DNA of 64,000 nt from Eleftheria terrae (GTDB lineage Bacteria > Pseudomonadota > Gammaproteobacteria > Burkholderiales > Burkholderiaceae_C), in assembly GCF_030419005.1 (NCBI RefSeq), contig NZ_CP106951.1, forward strand, positions 1,116,001-1,180,000. The letters are read 5' to 3'. This document shows, piece after piece, positions 54,743-61,612 of the stretch. Under the pieces are notes generated by a model. That model saw only the letters and a list, made by a program, of their open reading frames with translations. It was not told the origin of the DNA and did not search any database. The position numbers and the translations under genes were made by a program. How positions within the stretch are numbered: the stretch's first letter is position 1; each line of letters begins with the position of its first letter.

Positions 54743-56236
54743 TTAAGCCCCCTTGACTGACGGCAGCTTGGATACCAACCGCAAGGAGACGGTCAAGCCT
54801 TCGAGCTGGTAGTGCGGTCGCAGGAAGAATTTGGAGGTGTAATAGCCGGGGTTGCCCTCGACTTCCTCCACAACAACTTCGGCGGCAGCCAGTGGCTTGC
54901 GCGCCTTGGTTGATTCGGACGAGTGGGCGGGGTCGCCGTCCACGTATTGGGTGATCCAGTTCTGCAGCCAGATCTGCATGTCGTCCCGTTCCTTGAACGA
55001 GCCGATCTTGTCGCGCACGATGCACTTCAGGTAGTGCGCAAAGCGGCAGGTGGCGAACAGGTACGGCAGGCGGGCCGCCAGGTTGGCGTTGGCCGTTGCG
55101 TCCGGATCGTCGTATTCAGCCGGCTTCTGCAGCGACTGGGCACCGATGAAGGCAGCGAAGTCGCTGTTCTTGCGGTGCACCAGCGGCATGAAGCCGTTCT
55201 TGGCCAGTTCGGCCTCGCGCCGGTCGGAGATGGCAATCTCGGTCGGGCACTTCATGTCCACGCCGCCGTCGTCGGTCGGGAAGGTGTGGGCCGGCAGGCC
55301 CTCCACCGCACCGCCCGACTCGATGCCACGGATGCGCGAGCACCAGCCGAACTCCTTGAAGGAGCGGTTGATGTTGGTCGCCATCGCGTAGGCGGCATTG
55401 GCCCAGGTGTACTTGTTGTGGTCGGCCGCGCCGGTGTCTTCCTCGAAGTCGAATTCCTCGACCGGGTTCGTGCGTGCACCATAGGGCAGGCGCGACAGGA
55501 AGCGCGGCATCGCCAGGCCGATGTAGCGGGAGTCGTCCGACTCGCGCAGCGAACGCCAGGCCGCATATTCGGGCGTCGAGAAGATCTTGGTCAGATCGCG
55601 CGGGTTGGCCAGCTCCTGCCAGGTCTCCATCTGCATGGTGGTCGGCGACGCACCGGAGATGAAGGGCATGTGCGCGGCAGCGCAGACCTTGGCCATCTCG
55701 CCCAGCAGCTCCACATCGGGCGGGCTGTGGTCGAAATGGTAGTCGCCCACCATGCAACCGAAGGGCTCGCCACCGAACTGGCCGTATTCCTCTTCATAGA
55801 CCCGCTTGAAGATCGGGCTCTGGTCCCAGGCCGTGCCCTTGTAGCGCTTGAGGGTCTTGCCCAGCTCGTTCTTGGTGATGTTCATCACGCGGATCTTCAG
55901 CTGCTCGTCAGTCTCGGTGTTGTTGACGAGGTAGTGCAGCCCGCGCCAGGCGCCTTCGAGCTTCTGGAAGTCGTTGTGGTGCAGGATCAGGTTGATCTGC
56001 TCCGACAGCTTCTTGTCGATCTGGGCGATCATGGACTCGATCGTCTTGACGACATCGGCGCCGATCACCTGGGTCTGCGACAAGGCCTGCTGGGCCAGCG
56101 TCTGCACCGCCTGCTCGACCGCGGACTTCGCTTCCTCGGTCTTGGGCTTGAATTCCCGCTGCAGCAGCGAACTGAGTTCGTTGCCCTCGAAGGTCACGCC
56201 TTCGAGCTGAGTTTGCTGTTGTTTTGTGTCAGCCAT
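54743..56236 (-). CDS. tssC: T6SS sheath subunit TssC (VipB)
   Basis: A 497-residue large sheath protein. Start MADTKQQQTQLEGVTFEGNE. Conserved segments include QINLILHHNDFQKLEGAWRG, LPYGARTNPVEEFDFEED, and GFMPLVHRKNSDFAAFIGAQ. It ends EGLTVSLRLVSKLPSVKGA. TssC forms heterodimers with TssB that polymerise into the contractile sheath. It lies 44 bp after tssB and is full length. Confidence 0.97.
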   Translation of the reverse strand: MADTKQQQTQLEGVTFEGNELSSLLQREFKPKTEEAKSAVEQAVQTLAQQALSQTQVIGADVVKTIESMIAQIDKKLSEQINLILHHNDFQKLEGAWRGLHYLVNNTETDEQLKIRVMNITKNELGKTLKRYKGTAWDQSPIFKRVYEEEYGQFGGEPFGCMVGDYHFDHSPPDVELLGEMAKVCAAAHMPFISGASPTTMQMETWQELANPRDLTKIFSTPEYAAWRSLRESDDSRYIGLAMPRFLSRLPYGARTNPVEEFDFEEDTGAADHNKYTWANAAYAMATNINRSFKEFGWCSRIRGIESGGAVEGLPAHTFPTDDGGVDMKCPTEIAISDRREAELAKNGFMPLVHRKNSDFAAFIGAQSLQKPAEYDDPDATANANLAARLPYLFATCRFAHYLKCIVRDKIGSFKERDDMQIWLQNWITQYVDGDPAHSSESTKARKPLAAAEVVVEEVEGNPGYYTSKFFLRPHYQLEGLTVSLRLVSKLPSVKGA

Positions 56237-56280
56237 GAGAAAAACTCCTGAGTGGTTCGAGCGACTTCAGTCGAGCGACC

Positions 56281-56793
56281 TCAGGCCGCACCGCCTTCTT
56301 CGGCAGGCTTCTTGTTGGCAGCCAGCGACTGCAGCAGCGCCGGGTCCTGCATGACCTTGGCGATCAGTTCCTCGGCGCCGGTCTTGCCGTCCATGTAGGT
56401 GACCAGGTTGGCCAGCTGCTGGCGCGCTTCGAGCAGCTTGTTCAGCGCATCGACCTTCTTGGCCACGGCAGCCGGCGAGAAATCGTCCATGCTGTCGAAG
56501 GTGATGTCGACGCTGATGTTGCCTTCGCCGGTCAGGGTATTGGGCACCTGGAAAGCGACGCGCGGCTTCATCGACTTCATGCGCGAGTCGAAGTTGTCCA
56601 CGTCGATGTCCAGGAACTTGCGGTCGGCCACCGGGGCCAGCGGATCAGCCGGCTTGCCCGACAGGTCGGACAGCACGCCCATCACGAACGGCAGCTGGAT
56701 CTTCTTCTCGGCGCCATACAGCTCAACGTCGTACTCGATCTGCACGCGGGGCGCACGGTTCCTGGCAATGAATTTCTGGCTGCTGGTGGCCAT
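56281..56793 (-). CDS. tssB: T6SS sheath subunit TssB (VipA)
   Basis: A 170-residue small sheath protein. Start MATSSQKFIARNRAPRVQIE; the family motif YDVELYGAEKKIQLPFVMGV then LSDLSGK appears near residue 25. The helical C-terminus (KKVDALNKLLEARQQLANLV) contributes the ClpV recognition region. It is separated from tssA by 120 bp that contain an inverted repeat and an AT-rich stretch. Confidence 0.97.
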   Translation of the reverse strand: MATSSQKFIARNRAPRVQIEYDVELYGAEKKIQLPFVMGVLSDLSGKPADPLAPVADRKFLDIDVDNFDSRMKSMKPRVAFQVPNTLTGEGNISVDITFDSMDDFSPAAVAKKVDALNKLLEARQQLANLVTYMDGKTGAEELIAKVMQDPALLQSLAANKKPAEEGGAA

Positions 56794-56824
56794 GTGGATC
56801 TCCTAAGTTGAGGACGGACCCCGC

Positions 56825-56890
56825 GTGCAGTCGCGGCGACCCATAACATCTAAATCAATACGGTCGGGGCAGACGAGTCGGCGACTGCAC
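56825..56890. repeat. 10-bp inverted repeat flanking an AT-rich segment
   Basis: GTGCAGTCGC (56825-56834) and GCGACTGCAC (56881-56890) are perfect inverted copies 46 bp apart. The part between them (around 56840-56862) is much richer in A+T than the surrounding DNA. It lies between tssA and tssB and may be a regulator binding pair or a tssB promoter region. Confidence 0.55.
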
Positions 56891-56913
56891 CGGTGCGGCG
56901 GGGCTCGGGATGA

Positions 56914-57963
56914 TCATTCTCTGATACCGGCCAGGTTGCGCACCGTGCTGGCGCCGTCCGGCGTCATGTCCTCGATGATCTCCAGGAAGTTCATCGTCAT
57001 CAAGCGCTGAGCACGACGCAACAGCAGGGGCGCCGGGTTGGTCGGCTCGTTGCGCTCGAGGAATTCGATCGCCTTGTCCAGCATGCGCATCACATCCTCC
57101 CGGCTGCGCATCTCGCCCGGCGGCAGCGCCGGTGCCGCGGCAACCACCACCTGCCCGTCGGCGCCCTCGGTCGTGACCACCACGGTGGCCGCCTCCGGCG
57201 CCGGTGCCGCGATCTGGTCGACCAGCTTGGTGACAGCGTTCAGGATGGCCCGCAGCGGGCGGAAGTCCACCGCCTGCTCGGAGCCGACACGCTCATTCAA
57301 CCAGCTTTGCAGCGCATTGGCCTGCTGGCTGGCCCGCCGCACCCCCTCGACAAAACCGGCCTTGGCCGCCGCCGCTTCGCGGAACGCCGCCAGGACCTCC
57401 TGCTCCGACGGCGCGGGCTGGCCGGCCGGCGGCTCGGCGAGAGCCAGTGCATACTCCACCTGACGCACCGTGATGGCACCGCCCCGAGTGCGCACGCAGG
57501 GCGACTCGCGCAGCTCCTTCAGGCCCGCTTCCGGGTGGGCCAGCGGTGCCAGCGCGTTCATGCGCATGATGGGATCGTACCCGTCATCCGGATCCAGCTG
57601 AGGATACAGCTGATCCCAGTAGCGCTCGCACAGGCCGTGCAGAAGTTCAAGACCATGCCCCAGGCCCACCGGCCCGGCCGTACGAGCCAGGCCGCGGGCC
57701 AGGTAGGTGGCCACGCGCAGGTCCTTGGTGCGGCCGAGCAGCTCGGTGGCGCTGTCGATCACGACGTTCCAGTCGGGATCTTCGGCGGCCACCACCGTGT
57801 CGCCAAACTGCTGCTCCGCCTTGCCGCGGGCCGCCTGCTCCAGCGCCATGAACTGCGCGTCGTACTCCAGGTCCTCGCCGCAGGGCGAAGACTCGGAGAC
57901 AGGAGCGAGCAGGACGTCGAGAGCTATCACGGAAGGAACCTCAGCAGGCACTTGTTGCGCCAT
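56914..57963 (-). CDS. tssA: T6SS assembly protein TssA
   Basis: A 349-residue assembly and cap protein with the ImpA N-terminal domain. ATG 57963 (MAQQVPAEVPSVIALDVLLA) gives a normal start; the frame is open to 58179, but that part overlaps the promoter. The N-terminal domain includes PVSESSPCGEDLEYDAQFMA near 30 and YWDQLYPQLDPDDGYDP near 120. The C-terminal region ends in a helix with RRAQRLMTMNFLEIIEDMTP. First gene of the left T6SS arm. Confidence 0.93.
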   Translation of the reverse strand: MAQQVPAEVPSVIALDVLLAPVSESSPCGEDLEYDAQFMALEQAARGKAEQQFGDTVVAAEDPDWNVVIDSATELLGRTKDLRVATYLARGLARTAGPVGLGHGLELLHGLCERYWDQLYPQLDPDDGYDPIMRMNALAPLAHPEAGLKELRESPCVRTRGGAITVRQVEYALALAEPPAGQPAPSEQEVLAAFREAAAAKAGFVEGVRRASQQANALQSWLNERVGSEQAVDFRPLRAILNAVTKLVDQIAAPAPEAATVVVTTEGADGQVVVAAAPALPPGEMRSREDVMRMLDKAIEFLERNEPTNPAPLLLRRAQRLMTMNFLEIIEDMTPDGASTVRNLAGIRE

Positions 57964-58280
57964 TTGTTTGGATTGCCGGCAGTCTAGGATCGCACCCCGG
58001 CAGGCGCCACCCCAAGGGTTAGGGGATCGCTGGCCGGCGCGCCCTCGCGCCCACAACGCGCCTATACCACGTCCAGACCCCGATCGCACGCCCCGCCCAC
58101 CACCCGCTTGCCGAGGCCGCCCCCTAGTTCTTGGTGGTGCACAGCAGCAAAGCTTTCTTCCGGGTCCTGCGCGACCCATAATCGTGCGGCGCCGGCGGTC
58201 GCGAGCCGCGCATTTGGCTGCCCGCGACCGCCGCCCCCGATGTTCCTGCCCGAGATCGTTGCCCCAAACGGAAACCAGAG
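57964..58280. promoter_or_regulatory. Divergent tssA/tssJ intergenic region
   Basis: A 317-bp gap between the two T6SS arms. A GGGTTAGGGGATC motif lies at 58016-58028; it is part of an imperfect palindrome (CCCCAAGGGTTAGGGG). On the plus strand CATAAT (58177-58182) with TTTCTT 17 bp upstream is a weak candidate promoter for tssJ. On the minus strand TAGACT near 57980-57985 may serve tssA. No sigma-54 pair with correct spacing was found. Confidence 0.45.
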
Positions 58281-58757
58281 ATGAGCCGACACCTGCCCGA
58301 CCTGCTGAAACGGATCTTCGTGGTCGGCCTTGCCGCCCTGCTGTGGGGCTGCTCCAGCACGCCCAAGCCCACGCCGATCGAGATTCAGCTGACCGGGACG
58401 GCCGACCTGAACCCGGACAGCCGCAATCGCCCGTCGCCCGCCATGGTGCGCGTCTATGAACTGAAGTCGCCCGCCGCCTTCGAGACCGCCGATTTCTTCT
58501 CGCTGTTCGACAAGGACCGCGAAACGCTGGCGGCCGACCTCAATGCGCGCGATGAATTCGTGCTGCAGCCGGGCAAGACGCTGTCGATGAAGCGGGTTGC
58601 CAAGCCCGACACCCGCTATATCGCGGTGCTGGTGGCCTACCGCGACCTGGAACGCTCGCGCTGGCGCGCCGTGGGCGCGCTGCCGCTGGGCAAGTCGCAG
58701 GTGGTGCGCATCACTGCAGGGCCGCGGGTGGTGGACCTGGCCATCTCCAGGAAGTAG
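58281..58757 (+). CDS. tssJ: T6SS outer-membrane lipoprotein TssJ
   Basis: A 158-residue lipoprotein that anchors the membrane complex. The signal is MSRHLPDLLKRIFVVGLAAL with lipobox LWGC (Cys near residue 24). Mature segments follow the family: PSPAMVRVYELKSPAAFETA and FSLFDKDRETLAADL, with the ending GPRVVDLAISRK. It begins the right arm and is followed by tssK after 89 bp. It binds the periplasmic part of TssM. Confidence 0.94.
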   Translation: MSRHLPDLLKRIFVVGLAALLWGCSSTPKPTPIEIQLTGTADLNPDSRNRPSPAMVRVYELKSPAAFETADFFSLFDKDRETLAADLNARDEFVLQPGKTLSMKRVAKPDTRYIAVLVAYRDLERSRWRAVGALPLGKSQVVRITAGPRVVDLAISRK

Positions 58758-58846
58758 GCGTCCGGCGCCGTGGCGGCGGCCGGTGCAGGGCACCACCGCC
58801 GAGATCGAATTTTCATTTTCACGTCCAGAGCAGGGAAGCGGATTTC

Positions 58847-60187
58847 ATGTCGAGCTTTCGCCGTGTGGTGTGGACGGAGGGCATGTTCCTCCAGCCGCAG
58901 CACTTTCAACAGCAAGATCGCCACATCGAGCGCTGGGTCGACCAGCGCTTGTCCACCACCGCGCCCTATCGCTGGGGCTGGGTCGAGTACGAGCTGGACG
59001 ATGCCAGCCTGATGCTGGGCCGGGTGCAGCTGGTCAAGATTCGCGGCGTGCTGCCCGACGGCACCCCCATCGACGCGCCCGCGCTCGACCCGCTGCCGCC
59101 GGCCTTCGATTTCCCGTCCGACGTCAAGGACAGCGTGGTCGTGCTGGCCGTGCCTTCGCGCCGGCCTACCGCCCAGGAAGCGGGCCTCGACAGCGAAAGC
59201 GATGCCGCCCTGCTGCGCTACCTGGCGCGTGACGTGCAAGTGCAGGACGCTTCGGCCGACTTCGAGAACCAGGCCGACATCCAGGTGGGCGACCTGAACG
59301 CCCGGCTGATGCTGCAGCGCGAGGCGAGCGAAGCCTACCAGTCGGTGGGCGTGCTGCGCGTGATCGAGCGCAAGGCCGACAACCAGCTGGTGATCGACCG
59401 GCACTACGTGCCGTCCATGCTGTCGATCGCAGGGCATCCACGCCTGATCGGCTATGCCCGCGAGGTGCAGGCACTGCTGGCGCAGCGCGGCGAGGCGCTG
59501 GCTGCGCGCATGGGCAAGCCCGGCGCGGGCGGCGTGGCCGAGATCGCCGACTTCCTGATGCTGCAGACGGTCAACCGCTACGAGCCGGTCTTCACCCACC
59601 TGACCAAGCTCTACCAGGTGCACCCGGAGCTGCTTTACCGCACCTGCCTGGAAGCCGCCGGCGACCTGGCCATCTTCGGCAGCCCGACCCGGCGCCCGCG
59701 CGCCATGCCCGACTACCTGCACGAGGACCTGGAGCGCTGCTTCAGCGTCGTGGTGGCCGAGCTGCGCGCGCTGCTGGGCACCGTGCTGGAGCAGCGCGCC
59801 ATCGCCATCGAGCTGATCGACCGCAAGTACGGCGTGCGGACCGCCTCGATCGCCGACCTGGAGCTGATGAAGAGCGCGAACTTCGTGCTCGCCGTCAATG
59901 CCCAGCTGCCCGGCGAGCAGCTGCGAACCCGCTTCCCCACACAGGTCAAGCTGGGGCCGGTGGACAAGATCCGCGACCTGGTCAACCTGCAGCTGCCCGG
60001 CATCACGCTGCGCGGCCTGCCGGTGGCGCCGCGCGAGCTGCCCTACCACGCCGGCTTCCACTACTTCGAGCTGGAACGCCACGGCGACCTCTGGGAGCAG
60101 CTGAAGAAGTCAGGCGCGATGGCGATGCACATCGCCGGCGAGTTCCCCGGCCTGCAGCTGGAGTTCTGGGCCATCCGGGAGCGCTGA
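58847..60187 (+). CDS. tssK: T6SS baseplate subunit TssK
   Basis: A 446-residue protein that connects baseplate and membrane complex. Start MSSFRRVVWTEGMFLQPQHF is canonical, followed by QQQDRHIERWVDQRL. Later segments include LLMLQTVNRYEPVFTHLTKL-like FLMLQTVNRYEPVFTHL and EAAGDLAIFGSPTRRPRAMP. The end is typical (GAMAMHIAGEFPGLQLEFWA). Full family length. It forms trimers and binds TssL and TssM. Confidence 0.97.
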   Translation: MSSFRRVVWTEGMFLQPQHFQQQDRHIERWVDQRLSTTAPYRWGWVEYELDDASLMLGRVQLVKIRGVLPDGTPIDAPALDPLPPAFDFPSDVKDSVVVLAVPSRRPTAQEAGLDSESDAALLRYLARDVQVQDASADFENQADIQVGDLNARLMLQREASEAYQSVGVLRVIERKADNQLVIDRHYVPSMLSIAGHPRLIGYAREVQALLAQRGEALAARMGKPGAGGVAEIADFLMLQTVNRYEPVFTHLTKLYQVHPELLYRTCLEAAGDLAIFGSPTRRPRAMPDYLHEDLERCFSVVVAELRALLGTVLEQRAIAIELIDRKYGVRTASIADLELMKSANFVLAVNAQLPGEQLRTRFPTQVKLGPVDKIRDLVNLQLPGITLRGLPVAPRELPYHAGFHYFELERHGDLWEQLKKSGAMAMHIAGEFPGLQLEFWAIRER

Positions 60188-60285
60188 GGCGCACCGAACC
60201 GCCCCGCCCTTCCCTTATGCGGCCCGTGCCCTGAGTTGACCGACTTGCGCACTGGCCCCGCCCCACCGCCTTCAAGGTGCCTCCC

Positions 60286-61584
60286 ATGAGCCCATCCAAC
60301 GATCCGTTTGCAGGCTTCGACGTCGGGCAGACATTCGTGATGCCCACCCCGGGCGCACGCCCGGCCACGATGGCCGCCCCTGCCCAGGGCGGCTTCATGC
60401 GCGAAGCCGCGCAGGACATCGCCTGGCATCCCGCCGGCTTCAACCCGCTGATCGCCGCGGCCAACCCGCTGCTCAACATGATCCCGCAGATGCGGACGAT
60501 CACGGTGCACCAGGACGTGGCCGGCCTGCGCGACAACCTGGCCCAGGGCATCCGGCAGTTCGAGAATGCCGCGCGCTCGGCCAACATCGCCAACGAAAAG
60601 GTCATTGCCGCCCGCTACATCCTCTGCACCGTGCTCGACGAGACGGCCGCCAGCACACCCTGGGGCGGTTCGGGCGTGTGGGGCCGGCACAGCCTGCTGG
60701 TGATGTTCCACAACGAGGGCTGGGGCGGCGAGAAGGTCTTCCAGCTGCTGACCCGGCTGGCGCAGAGCCCGGCCGACAACATCGAGCTGCTGGAGCTGAT
60801 CTACACCTGCATCGCCCTCGGCTTCGAGGGCCGCTACCGTGTCATCGAGAACGGCCGCACCGAACTGCAGGTGCTGCGCGAGCGGCTGGCCCAGCTGATC
60901 CGCCGCCAGCGCGGCAGTTTCGAGCCGGCACTGGCCAAGCACTGGGCACCGGCGGTCCTGCCCAAGCGCAAGTGGTCCACCGCCATGCCGCTGTGGATCT
61001 TCGGCGCGGTGGTGGCCCTGCTGCTGCTGCTCGGCTACATGGGGTTCAGCTATGCGCTGAACCAGGCGTCGGATCCGCTGTTCGCCTCCATCACCGGCCT
61101 GAAGGCCCGCAAGACGCAGATCGCGCCGCCCGCCCCGCCGCCGGCGGCGGCCCCGCGCCTGGCGCACTTCCTGGCGCCCGAGATCGCCGCCGGCCTGGTG
61201 GACGTGCGCGACTTCGCCGACCGCAGCATCGTCACCATCCGCGGCGACGGCCTGTTCGACCCCGGCAGCGCGACGCTGGCAGTCGCGCGTGAGCCGCTGA
61301 TGCGGCGCATCGCCGAGGCGGTGGAATCGGTCAAGGGCCGCGTGCTCGTCACCGGCCACACCGACAACCAGCCGATCCGCTCGGCCCGCTTCCCGTCGAA
61401 CTGGCACCTGTCGCAGGAACGCGCCAAGTCGGTCGCCAACCTGCTGACCAGCAAGATCGACGCAACGCGCATCCAGGCCGAAGGCCGCGCCGAGTCCGAG
61501 CCGGTGGCGCCCAACGACACGCCGGCCGGCCGCTCCAAGAACCGCCGGGTCGAAATCACGGTGTACGTCGCCAAGCCGGCCTGA
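60286..61584 (+). CDS. tssL: T6SS membrane protein TssL with OmpA-like domain
   Basis: A 432-residue inner-membrane protein. ATG 60286 follows AAGGTG at good spacing; a GTG at 60277 is also in frame. The DotU/IcmH cytoplasmic domain spans about 60-225 (LLNMIPQMRTITVHQD, WGGSGVWGRHSLLVMFHNEG). One helix at about 232-255 (MPLWIFGAVVALLLLLGYMG) leads to a periplasmic OmpA-type domain from about 300 (VTGHTDNQPIRSARFPSNWH, NRRVEITVYVAKPA). The peptidoglycan-binding domain makes it an 'extended' TssL. Confidence 0.95.
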   Translation: MSPSNDPFAGFDVGQTFVMPTPGARPATMAAPAQGGFMREAAQDIAWHPAGFNPLIAAANPLLNMIPQMRTITVHQDVAGLRDNLAQGIRQFENAARSANIANEKVIAARYILCTVLDETAASTPWGGSGVWGRHSLLVMFHNEGWGGEKVFQLLTRLAQSPADNIELLELIYTCIALGFEGRYRVIENGRTELQVLRERLAQLIRRQRGSFEPALAKHWAPAVLPKRKWSTAMPLWIFGAVVALLLLLGYMGFSYALNQASDPLFASITGLKARKTQIAPPAPPPAAAPRLAHFLAPEIAAGLVDVRDFADRSIVTIRGDGLFDPGSATLAVAREPLMRRIAEAVESVKGRVLVTGHTDNQPIRSARFPSNWHLSQERAKSVANLLTSKIDATRIQAEGRAESEPVAPNDTPAGRSKNRRVEITVYVAKPA

Positions 61585-61612
61585 GGCCCGCGCGCGCATC
61601 GAAGGAATGATG

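Noticed and set aside
57964..58280. A sigma-54 promoter for the T6SS arms
   Set aside because: GG and GC pairs were found but never with the required 10-bp separation.
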